From NCBI RefSeq assembly GCF_003952425.1, contig NZ_CP034449.1, forward strand, positions 1,736,001-1,800,000: a stretch of 64,000 nt of DNA, given 5' to 3'. This stretch comes from Mesorhizobium sp. M2A.F.Ca.ET.046.03.2.1 (GTDB taxonomy: Bacteria > Pseudomonadota > Alphaproteobacteria > Rhizobiales > Rhizobiaceae). The notes below the pieces were generated by a model. That model made no database searches. It saw nothing but the letters and a program-made list of their open reading frames with translations, and had not been told where the DNA came from. Position numbers and translations under genes: made by a program. This document shows, one piece after another, positions 1 to 9,329 of the stretch (position 1 is the first letter of the stretch; each line of letters opens with the position of its first letter).

Positions 1-3000
1 CGACGCAGGAGTCGGACCGCGAGCGCGACAAGGCAAGCTGGCTGGCGTTCTTGGGATTGCTCAAGAAGCAGCGCACCAGGCAACCGATCAACGGCGTCAT
101 CCTCGCCATAAGCCTCTCGGATCTCATCGGCTTCGACGACCGGCAGCTCGACGGGCATGTCGCCGAGATCAGAAGCCGCCTGCGCGAATTGCACGAGACG
201 CTCAAGATCCAGTTCCCGGTCTATCTGCTCTTCACCAAGGCCGATCTCGTCGCCGGCTTCATGGATTACTTCGGCGATTTCGACGAGGCGCGCCGGCGCA
301 AGGTGTGGGGCGCGACGTTCCAGACCGCCGACCGCACCAGGAACATGGCTGGCGAAGCGCCGGCGGAATTCGACGGGCTGGCGAAACGGCTCGCAGAAGA
401 GGTCGCCGACCGCCTGCAGGAAGAGGCAGACCCAGTGGCCCGGATCGCGCTGTTCGGCTTCCCGGCGCAGTTCGGCGCGCTGAAGAACCGGATAACGCAG
501 TTCATCGGCAGCCTGTTCGACACATCGCGCAGCCAGGTCAATGTCAGCCTGCGCGGGCTCTATTTCTCGTCGGGCACGCAGGAAGGGACGCCCTTCGACC
601 AGGTGCTGGGCGCGATCGGCCGCAGTTTCGGCAGCGCTTCGCAAGCGCACCTTTCCGGCGCCGGCAAGAGCTTCTTCCTGCACGACCTGCTGGCCAAGGT
701 GATCTTCCCGGAATCGGGCTGGGTCTCGTTCGATAGGGCGGCCGAGCGCCGCATCCGGCTCGCCAGGTTCGGCGGCCTTGCCGCGATCGCGCTGGCGGCC
801 TTGGCGGCGCTCGGCGTGCTGGGCCTCAGCTTCTTCGCCAACAGAGAGCTGATCGCCTCCACAAGGCAGGCTATGGCGCATTATCGCGACAGCGCCGACA
901 GCCTGCTGAAGAGCACGACGGTGACCGACGTCGACCTCGAAAACGTCATCGGCTCGCTCGACCAGTTGCGCAACCTGCCGGCCGGCTTCGAAAACGGCGA
1001 CCAGGGAAAGCCGATCGAGGAGACGTTCGGGCTCAGCCAGCGCGAGAGGCTGCTGTCGGCCTCCAAGACCGCCTATCGGCAAGCGCTTGAACGAAGCTTC
1101 CGCTCGCGGCTGCTGGTGCAGGCAGAGCGGACGATCCAGGCCAGGATGGCCGATCCGATAGCGCTCTATGAGCCGCTCAAGATCTACCTGATGCTGGGCG
1201 GCAAGGCGCCCAAGGTCGACGACGAGCTGATCGTCTCGTGGATGAAGCAGGACTGGGAGGAGAACCGCTATCCGGGCGAGAACAACCGCGAGGGACGCGC
1301 GCAGCTCGAAAAGCATCTGCGCGCCATGCTTGCGCTCGACGACGCCTACGATCCAGCCTTCGCGCTCAACCAGCCGCTGGTCGAGGCCGCGCAGCGCTCG
1401 CTCGGACGTATGAGTCTTGCCGACCGCGCCTCGGCGCAGATCAAGTCGGCAGTCTACGCCGCAAGGCTGCAGGATTTCTCCGTCGCCGCGAAAGCCGGTC
1501 CGGAAGCGCAGCTGTTGTTCGAACGCATCGACGGCAGCGAGCTTGCGGACCTTAAGGTTCCCGGCCTCTACACGCGCGCCGGGTTCAATCGCTTTTTCCT
1601 GCCGCAGCTGTCGCGCATCGCGCAGATGCTCGTCGACGACCGGTGGGTGCTCGGCGGCGGCGGCGAACAGGGCGGTATCGACCAGGACCTGCCCAAGCTC
1701 GGTCCCGAACTCGTTGACCGCTACGGCAAGGAATTCGCCGCCGCCTGGAACGGCGTGCTCGACCAGCTGAAACTCAAGGCGATGCTGAAGGACAAGCCGC
1801 AATATCTCGCGCTTTCCGCCCTCGCCGCGCCGGACTCGCCTCTCGACCAGCTGTTCACGGCGATCGCCAATGAGACCGCGTTGACCAAGGGCGACAGTGC
1901 CGGCGAGGGCGACACCGGGACGGCTGAGCCGGATCCCGCGAGCATGGCCAAGGGCCTCGCCCGCATCGGCCTGCAGATCGCCGGCGGCAAGTCGCAGAGC
2001 CGGGCGGGCGCAAGCTCGGCCGTTGCGCAGAACGCCGGCGCGAGCGTCGAGGCGCAGTTCCGCTCGTTCCAGGCTTTGGTCAGCGGCAACCCCGGGCGCC
2101 GGCCGTTGGATGCGCTTACGCAGAACTTCCACGACATTTTTCAGAGCCTGAAGCTCGCGGCCGATGTCCCCACACAGACCGAACGCGTCAACGCCAATCT
2201 GCAGCTGCAGATCTCGACCTTGCGCGCCAATGTCTCGCGCCTTCCCAAGCCGCTGGCGCGCATGGTCAACGCGGCGGCGGACGAATTCGAGGGCAATGTC
2301 GCGGAGACCTCGATCGCCAATCTCAACCAGACCCTCGACCAGACGGTGACGCGCCCTTGCGAGGAGGCTGTCAACGGCCGATATCCGTTCGCCCGCGACA
2401 GCAGCGAGGACATCTCGATGGCGGATTTCGCCAAGCTGTTTGCGCCTGGAGGCCTGATGGACCGCTTCTTCGCGCAAAACCTTGCGCCGCTGATCGACAT
2501 GACCGGCCAGGAATGGAGCTGGAAGCAGAATGCGCGCTACAGCAAGGATCTGGCGAAATCGGCCCTGAAGGCGTTCCAGGCGGCGGCGGAAATCCGCGCC
2601 GCCTTCTTCCCGTCGGGCGGGTCGACGCCGTTGGTGTCGATCACCTTCACACCCACCTCGCTGAACAGCGAAGCCGACAGCGCGGTGCTCAACGTGGACG
2701 GGCAGACAGTGCAGAGCGCCCAGGCCGGCAACGCACCGAGCATCGTGACATGGCCGAGCGGCGCCGCGTCCGGATCGGCGAGCCTCAGCCTCATACCGGA
2801 AATGCCGGGACGCGAGTCCGCGCTCAAATTCGAGGGGCCGTGGGCGTTGAAGCGACTGTTCGACAAGGCGACCATCACCGGCGACGGCGCCAGCACCGAG
2901 GCGCGTTTCGTGATCGGTGGACGCGATGTCGCCTACACGATCCAGGCGGGCTCTGGGGCCAACCCCCTCGTCCTGCCAGCCTTGTCAGGCTTCAGCTGTC

Positions 3001-3014
3001 CGAAGGCGTTTTGA
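1..3014 (+). CDS. tssM: Type VI secretion system membrane subunit TssM/IcmF, 5' end outside window
   Basis: TssM is the large inner-membrane protein that bridges to outer-membrane TssJ in the T6SS membrane complex. The reading frame is open from base 3 with no start, so the gene is cut by the window edge. About 1003 residues are visible, against the 1100-1200 usual for the family. The visible part opens in the cytoplasmic domain (INGVILAISLSDL, then YLLFTKADLV, a GTPase-like NKxD-type segment). A transmembrane helix follows near visible residue 265 (AAIALAALAALGVLGLSFF). The long periplasmic C-terminal region ends in a beta-rich domain. The N-terminal helices and P-loop should lie upstream of the window. 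It is followed after 117 bases by the phosphatase and kinase genes, a usual T6SS neighbourhood. Confidence 0.93.
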   Translation, partial: TQESDRERDKASWLAFLGLLKKQRTRQPINGVILAISLSDLIGFDDRQLDGHVAEIRSRLRELHETLKIQFPVYLLFTKADLVAGFMDYFGDFDEARRRKVWGATFQTADRTRNMAGEAPAEFDGLAKRLAEEVADRLQEEADPVARIALFGFPAQFGALKNRITQFIGSLFDTSRSQVNVSLRGLYFSSGTQEGTPFDQVLGAIGRSFGSASQAHLSGAGKSFFLHDLLAKVIFPESGWVSFDRAAERRIRLARFGGLAAIALAALAALGVLGLSFFANRELIASTRQAMAHYRDSADSLLKSTTVTDVDLENVIGSLDQLRNLPAGFENGDQGKPIEETFGLSQRERLLSASKTAYRQALERSFRSRLLVQAERTIQARMADPIALYEPLKIYLMLGGKAPKVDDELIVSWMKQDWEENRYPGENNREGRAQLEKHLRAMLALDDAYDPAFALNQPLVEAAQRSLGRMSLADRASAQIKSAVYAARLQDFSVAAKAGPEAQLLFERIDGSELADLKVPGLYTRAGFNRFFLPQLSRIAQMLVDDRWVLGGGGEQGGIDQDLPKLGPELVDRYGKEFAAAWNGVLDQLKLKAMLKDKPQYLALSALAAPDSPLDQLFTAIANETALTKGDSAGEGDTGTAEPDPASMAKGLARIGLQIAGGKSQSRAGASSAVAQNAGASVEAQFRSFQALVSGNPGRRPLDALTQNFHDIFQSLKLAADVPTQTERVNANLQLQISTLRANVSRLPKPLARMVNAAADEFEGNVAETSIANLNQTLDQTVTRPCEEAVNGRYPFARDSSEDISMADFAKLFAPGGLMDRFFAQNLAPLIDMTGQEWSWKQNARYSKDLAKSALKAFQAAAEIRAAFFPSGGSTPLVSITFTPTSLNSEADSAVLNVDGQTVQSAQAGNAPSIVTWPSGAASGSASLSLIPEMPGRESALKFEGPWALKRLFDKATITGDGASTEARFVIGGRDVAYTIQAGSGANPLVLPALSGFSCPKAF

Positions 3015-3131
3015 GATGGCCAGATCGGGGCTTCATTTCGATACTCTAATGTACCCGCTTGTGGCAGAGTGGCGTGGGCACGCGGCCCATGGCTGGTCAC
3101 AGAGGACGCTCGCTGAGCGCTTGGTGGCAAA

Positions 3132-3905
3132 TTGAGCACTGTCGCCCTTCCCATCGACAGCTTCGGCGTGAGCCACAAGGGCTGCGTGCGCGACCACAAT
3201 GAGGACAATTACCTCATCGAGCCGCAGACCGGGCTCTGGGTGGTGGCCGACGGCATGGGCGGGCATGAGGCCGGCGAGGTCGCCTCGGCCAGTATCGTCG
3301 ACCATCTGGCGACGATCGGCATTGCGAGCTCGGCCCCGGACCTTCGCGCCCGCTTCGAGGACAGGCTCAGCCGCGCCAATGCCGAGATCCGGGGCATATC
3401 GCGATCGCGCGGCATCACCATCGGCTCCACTTTCGCCGCCCTGCTTGCCATGGATGGGCGCTTCGCCTGCCTGTGGGCCGGCGACAGCCGCATCTATCTC
3501 GTGCGCAACGGCTCGATCTTCCAGGTCTCGAAGGATCACACCGAGGTGCAGGAACTGCTCGACCGCGGCATGATCAGCGCGGAGGAGGCGCGCACCTGGC
3601 CGCGACGCAACGTGATCACGCATGCGGTCGGCGTCAGCGACGAGCTCGAGATCGATTTCCAGCAGGGCGAATTGATGCCGGGCGACGTTTTCGTCCTCGG
3701 CACCGACGGGCTGACGGCGCATGTCAGCGACGCCGAGATCGAGGCCGCGGCCAGATCCGCCACGCCGCGGGCGGCATGCCAGGCCCTCCTGGATACGGTG
3801 CTGGCGCGCGGCGGTACCGACAATGTGACCATCGTACTTGTGAAGATCGGCGGCAACGGCGCGCCCCATCCGGATCGGTCCGCAGCGGAGGGCCTGGCCA
3901 GATGA
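3132..3905 (+). CDS. PP2C-type Ser/Thr phosphatase of the T6SS (PppA/Stp1-like)
   Basis: This 257-residue protein has the PP2C metal-binding motifs in order. CVRDHNEDN is at residues 18-26, VVADGMGGHEAGE starts near 38, WAGDSRIYLVRNG is near 115, LGTDGLT is near 190 and GTDNVTIVLVK is close to the C-terminus. In T6SS clusters such enzymes reverse threonine phosphorylation by the PpkA-type kinase that controls assembly of the machine. The next gene is that kinase, and it overlaps by 4 bases (ATGA), so the pair is probably translationally coupled. The start is a TTG at 3132. No ATG or GTG in this frame precedes the first PP2C motif, so the start codon choice is the weak point. There is no signal peptide, so the protein should act in the cytosol. 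Confidence 0.88.
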   Translation: MSTVALPIDSFGVSHKGCVRDHNEDNYLIEPQTGLWVVADGMGGHEAGEVASASIVDHLATIGIASSAPDLRARFEDRLSRANAEIRGISRSRGITIGSTFAALLAMDGRFACLWAGDSRIYLVRNGSIFQVSKDHTEVQELLDRGMISAEEARTWPRRNVITHAVGVSDELEIDFQQGELMPGDVFVLGTDGLTAHVSDAEIEAAARSATPRAACQALLDTVLARGGTDNVTIVLVKIGGNGAPHPDRSAAEGLAR

Positions 3906-6394
3906 GCGACGACGACAAGACCCGGATCTCGCCGAACGTGACCTATGCCGGCGTCGGCACGCAGCTCAGCGGCATTTACGAGCTCGACGAGCGGATCGCC
4001 TCGGGCGGCATGGGCGAAGTCTATCGCGGCCACAACATCCAGACCGGCGATCATGTGGCGATCAAGATCGTGCTGCCCGAATTCGCGCGCGACCAGACGA
4101 TCCTGTCGCTGTTCCGCAAGGAAGCGTCGATCCTCAACCATCTCTCGCATGACGCGGTGGTGCGCTACCACGTGTTCACCATCGACCCGGGGATCGGCCG
4201 CCCCTATCTCGCGATGGAGTTCGTGGACGGCCAATCGCTGTTCGACATGATGCGGCGCGGGCCGATGCCAAGCGACGATGTGCGCCGGCTTTGCCACCGC
4301 CTCGCCTCTGGCTTGAGCGCCGTGCATCAGGCCGGCGCGGTGCACCGCGACCTCTCGCCTGACAACATCATCCTGCCCGGCGGCCGGGTCGAGCGCGCCA
4401 AGATCATCGATTTCGGCATCGCGCGCTCGGCGACCGTCGGCGGCGAAACGCTGATCGGCGGCAAATTCGCCGGAAAATACAATTATGTTTCGCCGGAACA
4501 ACTCGGCCTCTATGGCGGCGAGGTCAGCGAGCAATCGGATATCTACAGCCTCGGCCTGGTGCTGGCGGCGGCGCTGCGCGGCAAGCCGCTCGACATGAGC
4601 GGCTCGCAATATGAGGTCATCGAGAAACGCCGGACCGTGCCGGACCTGTCGGATATCGATCCCGATTTCCGCGAACTCATCGAAGCCATGCTGCAACCGG
4701 ATCCGCGCGACCGGCCGGCGAGCATGGCTGAGATCGCCCGAGCAACGCGCGGTGAGGATCTCGAGCCGACATTGCCGCCGCCGGTGTCGTTCGGCGCGCG
4801 CGAACGCTCGGGCCTGCCGCGCGCCGGCTGGACGGCGCCGCCGGACTCCAAGCCCCAGACACCACCTTCCGGCGAGCCGCGTTTCGTCGAGCATGTGCGC
4901 CCCGCCTACCTGTCGGAGCCAAGGCCCGCGCCGGCCGCCACCCCGGCCAGCGCGCCCGCGCCGGCCGCGCCCAAAAAGCCTTCGCGCATGCCTGTCATCG
5001 CCGGCGGCGCCGCGGCGATCGCCGTCCTGGCGGTGGCGGGCCTCTATTTCAGTGGCGTCCTGGCGCCCATGCCGGTGGCGGAGACACCCAAGCCGCTGAC
5101 TCCGAAGCCGGCCATCGAGACCGCCAAACCAGTGGCCGAGGCGCAGCAAGCGGAGACGCCGAAAGCTCAGCCGCAGGCGCCGGCCGCGGCTCAGCCGGAA
5201 GCACCGAAACCTGACACGGCGAAGCCATCCGCCCAACCTGAGGCGGAGGCCAGGACGCCCGTCGAGCAGCCAGCCACGCAGCCGGAGAGCGAGGCCAAAA
5301 GCCAGACGCCTCAGGTCGAGACCAGGCCGGTGCAGCCCTCAGCGCAACAGTCGCCCGCGCCGGCTCCCGGGCCAACGGCTGCCGAAGGCGAGAAACCGAC
5401 GCGGCCGGCAAGCGAGCCGGCGATCAAGACGCCGGAACCGAGCCAGGCGGCTGAGAACAAGCCGGCGCAAGAGGCAAATCCGCCGGCAGCCAAGCCCAGC
5501 GTGAAAGACCTCGTGGATAAGCTTTCCAAGTTGCCTAAGCCGGCCCCATCCCTGCCCCCAACTTCGCAAAGACAGGCATCGACGGAGCCGACCCCCTCGC
5601 CGGCCGAGCCGAAGGTCCCGACAGCCAGCCAGCCGGCAACGCCGACCGCGCCAACCCAGCCGGCGCAGCAACCGCAGACGCCGGCAACCAAGCAGCCCGA
5701 GACCGACGTCGCCGTCAATGTGCCAAAGCCGGCGCTTCCGTCAGCGGAAGACGACATGGCCAAGTGGAACGAGCAGCGCTCCTGGGTGCGCGATTTCAGC
5801 GGCGGCAATTGCTTCTACGCCAACGTGACATCCGGACCCGGCGGCGCCCCCACGATCGAGGGTTACGGAACGGCGGTCCAGCCCTTCGAACAATTGCTCG
5901 GCGATTTCCAGTCCAGGTTCCATATCGAGCCAGACATCAGCGTGCGCCTCATCACGCTCTCCCAGTGCGGCGTGCCGACTTTCCTTCGCTTTCTCGACCG
6001 GAGTTCGGCCGCGAAGCCGCAGCTTGTCCTCGACAAGACATCGATACCGGATGGCGCGCCGGTCAGCGGCGCGCTCTATACGGGCGGCGGGCTCGTCTCC
6101 AACATCATGCTGATCGACCACAAGGGCGTCGCCTTCAACCTGGACGACCGCATGGTGGCGCAAACCGACAAGGTGACCTTCAATATCCCTATCGGCCTCG
6201 CCGCCGCGGACAAGGCGGCCGGCAAGGCGGTGCCGCAGATCATGCTGGTGATCACCGGCCCCAAGGACATCCAGGCCGCCATGTTCTCAAGGCCGACGCC
6301 GGCCTCGGAGCTGTTGCCAAGGATCCTCGAAGAGATCGAGGCCGGCGGGTCGCAGTTCTCGGCCACGGCCAGCTATTTCCGGCTTGGCGGATAG
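3902..6394 (+). CDS. Membrane Ser/Thr protein kinase of the T6SS (PpkA-like)
   Basis: The ATG at 3902 overlaps the phosphatase stop and gives 830 residues; the frame stays open further upstream, but that part lies inside the phosphatase gene. The kinase domain covers about residues 26-290: glycine loop ASGGMGE near 33-39, VAIK lysine K55, helix-C glutamate E74, HRDLSPDN at 148-155 and DFG at 170-172. A cytosolic proline-rich stretch leads to one membrane helix near 362-384 (VIAGGAAAIAVLAVAGLYF). About 230 residues rich in Pro, Ala, Gln, Thr and Glu follow, then a folded C-terminal domain of about 210 residues, presumably periplasmic. This layout suggests an envelope sensor that signals to the T6SS by phosphorylation. 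The catalytic-loop lysine usually seen two residues after HRD is serine here, although the catalytic aspartate and asparagine remain. Confidence 0.88.
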   Translation: MSDDDKTRISPNVTYAGVGTQLSGIYELDERIASGGMGEVYRGHNIQTGDHVAIKIVLPEFARDQTILSLFRKEASILNHLSHDAVVRYHVFTIDPGIGRPYLAMEFVDGQSLFDMMRRGPMPSDDVRRLCHRLASGLSAVHQAGAVHRDLSPDNIILPGGRVERAKIIDFGIARSATVGGETLIGGKFAGKYNYVSPEQLGLYGGEVSEQSDIYSLGLVLAAALRGKPLDMSGSQYEVIEKRRTVPDLSDIDPDFRELIEAMLQPDPRDRPASMAEIARATRGEDLEPTLPPPVSFGARERSGLPRAGWTAPPDSKPQTPPSGEPRFVEHVRPAYLSEPRPAPAATPASAPAPAAPKKPSRMPVIAGGAAAIAVLAVAGLYFSGVLAPMPVAETPKPLTPKPAIETAKPVAEAQQAETPKAQPQAPAAAQPEAPKPDTAKPSAQPEAEARTPVEQPATQPESEAKSQTPQVETRPVQPSAQQSPAPAPGPTAAEGEKPTRPASEPAIKTPEPSQAAENKPAQEANPPAAKPSVKDLVDKLSKLPKPAPSLPPTSQRQASTEPTPSPAEPKVPTASQPATPTAPTQPAQQPQTPATKQPETDVAVNVPKPALPSAEDDMAKWNEQRSWVRDFSGGNCFYANVTSGPGGAPTIEGYGTAVQPFEQLLGDFQSRFHIEPDISVRLITLSQCGVPTFLRFLDRSSAAKPQLVLDKTSIPDGAPVSGALYTGGGLVSNIMLIDHKGVAFNLDDRMVAQTDKVTFNIPIGLAAADKAAGKAVPQIMLVITGPKDIQAAMFSRPTPASELLPRILEEIEAGGSQFSATASYFRLGG

Positions 6395-6405
6395 CATGAA
6401 CGCCG

Positions 6406-6891
6406 ATGGACCCTCGCACCTTGCGTTCTTTGCAACAGCCCCCGCCACGCAAGCTGCGTAGCTTGCTGTTTCCGGGCCGCATGACGCTTGCCGCTTTGCT
6501 CGGCGCGGCGCTGTTCTCGATGCTTTCGCCCGGCAAGGCGCATGCCGAATTCACCGTCTGCAACCAGACGCTCGACGTCGTCAATCTCGCGGTCGGACAG
6601 AAGGTCGACAATGCCGACCAGACGGACGGCTGGTGGACGATCGGCGCCAACCAGTGCGTCAATGTCATCCGCGAGGAGCTGACCAACCGCTACATCTATC
6701 TCTACGCCACGGACGTCTTCGGCCACGCGATCCTCAACGGGTCGACCGAGATGTGCATCGACCGGAGGCGCTTCTCGATCCGCGGCATCGAGGAGTGCTG
6801 GCAGCGCGGCCATATCGCGGCGCGCTTCGTCGAGGTCGATACGCTCGAACAGGTGCGCTGGACCTATTTCCTGACCGGAAACAGCCCGTGA
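6406..6891 (+). CDS. DUF1036 family exported protein
   Basis: This 161-residue protein has a basic N-terminus, a hydrophobic stretch (MTLAALLGAALFSML) and an AHA-type cleavage region near residue 47, so it is probably exported. The mature part contains VCNQTLDVVNLAVG and a WTIGANQCVNVI segment, the Cys-rich pattern of DUF1036 proteins, which have no settled function. It begins 11 bases after the kinase gene, and its stop overlaps the next start by 4 bases (GTGA). It therefore belongs to the same T6SS-linked transcription unit. The ATG at 6406 was used; an ATG at 6396 lies in a different frame. The family call comes from recalled sequence pattern. Confidence 0.7.
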   Translation: MDPRTLRSLQQPPPRKLRSLLFPGRMTLAALLGAALFSMLSPGKAHAEFTVCNQTLDVVNLAVGQKVDNADQTDGWWTIGANQCVNVIREELTNRYIYLYATDVFGHAILNGSTEMCIDRRRFSIRGIEECWQRGHIAARFVEVDTLEQVRWTYFLTGNSP

Positions 6892-9329
6892 CGCACTCGA
6901 TCGACACGAGCTTCAAACAGAAGAAGCAGGCGCGCCTGGCCGAGCGCCGGCGCAAGCTCTGGCGCCGGGCCCTTGCCGGCCTTGCCTCGCTCGCCGTCGT
7001 TGCCGTCGCCACCGGCTTCTATCTGACCAAGGACTATTGGTCGTTCGGCGACGAGGACGAGGAGCTGCATCCGGTCGAGGGCATGGAAGACGTGCCGCCC
7101 GACGCCTCAGTCTATGTGCCGGCGATCATCGATCTGGCCGGCGATCCGATGTGGATCACATTGGCGCCCGATGCCGACACCGCGACGAAGGGCAAGACCG
7201 TGGCGCGCCCGGCTGAGCTCGACAGTTCGGAGGCTTCGCCGCAGATCGAAATCATGTCCGACGTGATGCTGAGCGCCAGCGAAAAGTTCATGACGACGAT
7301 CCCCTCGACGCAAGAGGATTTCGCCTTCTTCCAGGCGCAGCGGCAGGTCGCTCCCAAGCCTTCGGCAACGGCGCCCGACGACCAGCAACCGGGCCCGCCT
7401 GCTCCGGCCGTGGCGCCGGACGATCAACAGGGCGATCCGCAAGGCGACCTGCAGAATGATCTCCAAGCGGCACCGGACGAGAGCGACGCCGGCTCGGCGC
7501 CCAAGGCGGACGCCGACGACCCCGAGGCCGGCTGGGGCGAGACCATCGACCAGGGCGAGGCAGCACTCCCCGCCTTCAAGAAAACCGCGATCGAGAACAA
7601 CACGACCGTCGCGACCGTCACCAGCGAGTATCAGCGCTTCGAGGCCACCGAAGACACGTTCGTGAAGATCCTCAACGACCGCAGCCTGGACAGCGTGGCG
7701 CTCGACGCGCATTTCTCCGCCGATGACGCCAAGCTTGCGGGCGAGGCGCTGAAGGCCCTCTTCAACCGCGACGGGCTGGAGGCCGGCTTTGTGGTGGCCA
7801 TGCGCGGGTTCCGGCCGAACCGCGAGACGACGACCATGTCGCTGATGCAGGTCTCCATCTATGCCAAGAACGTCTATGTCGGCACGCTGACACGCAATGC
7901 GGCCGGCGCCTTCGTGTCGGGCGTCGACCCCTGGGTCCGCGAGGATCTGTTCAACTATTCCGGCACCTCCGACCAGGGTGGGCCCAAGCGGCAGTACCGC
8001 CTGCTCGACGCGATCTATTCGACGGCGGCGCGCAACAAGGTGCCGACCAGCGTCATCGGCGAGGCGATCATGTATCTGTCGCGCGGGCAGGACCTCGACG
8101 CCTTCGCCAGCGAGGACCAGCGCCTGGTGCTGATCTATTCGCAGACGCCGCGCGGCCAAAGCGAGATCTCGGGACGGGTGCTCTATGTCGGCGTCCAGGG
8201 CGCGGACAGGAGCCTCGACTGTTTCGTTTTCCAGCAGAGCGACGGCCAATATGCCTGCGTGACCGGCAACGATCAGGTGCGCTCGCTGACCGTCACCAAC
8301 GGCATGGTCACGCCGGTCGCCGGGGTGATGACCTCGACCTTCGGCCCGCGCAAGCATCCGATCCTGGGCACAGTTCGCATCCACAAGGGCGTCGACTGGG
8401 CGGCGCCGGTCGGCACGCCGATCATGGCCGCCTTCGACGGCGAGATCTCCTTCCAAGGCGATGGCGGCGGCTATGGCAATCTGGTGAAGATCACGCATGC
8501 CAATGGCCGCGAGACGCGTTACGCGCATATGCAGAAATTCGCCATCGCCAGCGGCGTCGGCACCAAGGTGAAGGCCGGCGATGTCATCGGCTATATCGGC
8601 ACCACCGGGCTTTCGACCGGCCCGCATCTGCATTTCGAGCTCTACCAGAACGGCGAGGCGATCGACCCGCTGGGGACGGTCACCACGGTGGCCACCGCCG
8701 TTGCCGTCAGCTCCGGCGGTTCCGGCGATACCGCGGTCGAAACGCTGACCGACCGGATCGTGCATGTCGAAAGCGGCGGCAGCGCACGCGCCAAGAACCC
8801 GCTTTCCTCGGCGACCGGCGCCGGCCAGTTCATCTCCAAGACCTGGATCCGGATGATGAACACCTATCGGCCCGACCTTGCCCGCTCGCTGTCGACCGCC
8901 GACCTGCTCGCGCTTCGCTACGACGCCACGCTGTCGCGCGAAATGGTGCGCAACCTGGCGCGCGAGGGCGAGGCCTATCTGCGCGCGCGCGGCCACCAGA
9001 TCACCGCCGGCCGCCTCTATCTGTGCCATTTCCTCGGCATGGAAGGCGCGGCCCAGGTTCTGGCGGCGCCCGGCTCGAGCCAGCTGAGCGCGGTGCTCGG
9101 GTCGGCCGTCATCCAAGCCAACCCGTTCCTCACCGGCAAGACCGCGAGCTACGTCGTGGACTGGGCCGAGCGGAAGATGGGGCAGAGAGTGCCGCGCGTG
9201 GCGACCGACCAGGGCCAGCCGACGACGACCACGACCGAGGTGCGGCAGACGTCACCGGAATTCGAGAAATACAAGCAGGCGATCACCGCGCTGATAGGCT
9301 CGATCCAGGAGACGCTGGAGCCCGGTTAG
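6888..9329 (+). CDS. M23 endopeptidase fused to a lytic-transglycosylase-like domain
   Basis: The GTG at 6888 overlaps the previous stop and gives 813 residues. A basic N-terminus and one membrane helix (LAGLASLAVVAVATGFYL, near residues 27-44) anchor it in the inner membrane. An acidic linker follows, then a region without a clear family. The M23 domain (about 480-590) has HKGVD near 499-503, RYAHM and HLHFE near 580, so the zinc ligands and catalytic His are all present. A lysozyme-like domain (about 615-770) starts at HVESGGSARAKNPLSSATGA, whose early Glu fits the transglycosylase catalytic residue. Together these could cut both peptide cross-links and glycan strands. As the last gene coupled to the T6SS kinase it could open peptidoglycan for machine assembly, or it could be an anchored effector. 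Confidence 0.85.
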   Translation: MTHSIDTSFKQKKQARLAERRRKLWRRALAGLASLAVVAVATGFYLTKDYWSFGDEDEELHPVEGMEDVPPDASVYVPAIIDLAGDPMWITLAPDADTATKGKTVARPAELDSSEASPQIEIMSDVMLSASEKFMTTIPSTQEDFAFFQAQRQVAPKPSATAPDDQQPGPPAPAVAPDDQQGDPQGDLQNDLQAAPDESDAGSAPKADADDPEAGWGETIDQGEAALPAFKKTAIENNTTVATVTSEYQRFEATEDTFVKILNDRSLDSVALDAHFSADDAKLAGEALKALFNRDGLEAGFVVAMRGFRPNRETTTMSLMQVSIYAKNVYVGTLTRNAAGAFVSGVDPWVREDLFNYSGTSDQGGPKRQYRLLDAIYSTAARNKVPTSVIGEAIMYLSRGQDLDAFASEDQRLVLIYSQTPRGQSEISGRVLYVGVQGADRSLDCFVFQQSDGQYACVTGNDQVRSLTVTNGMVTPVAGVMTSTFGPRKHPILGTVRIHKGVDWAAPVGTPIMAAFDGEISFQGDGGGYGNLVKITHANGRETRYAHMQKFAIASGVGTKVKAGDVIGYIGTTGLSTGPHLHFELYQNGEAIDPLGTVTTVATAVAVSSGGSGDTAVETLTDRIVHVESGGSARAKNPLSSATGAGQFISKTWIRMMNTYRPDLARSLSTADLLALRYDATLSREMVRNLAREGEAYLRARGHQITAGRLYLCHFLGMEGAAQVLAAPGSSQLSAVLGSAVIQANPFLTGKTASYVVDWAERKMGQRVPRVATDQGQPTTTTTEVRQTSPEFEKYKQAITALIGSIQETLEPG

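Noticed and set aside
3473..3901. Upstream extension of the kinase gene into the phosphatase
   Set aside because: The extension overlaps a clear PP2C gene in another frame; the ATG at 3902 is coupled to its stop.
6633..6887. Upstream extension of the M23/transglycosylase gene
   Set aside because: It lies within the DUF1036 gene; the GTG at 6888 gives a normal membrane anchor.
7107..9116. Open frame of 669 codons opposite the M23/transglycosylase gene
   Set aside because: Antisense shadow; the plus-strand frame carries all catalytic motifs.
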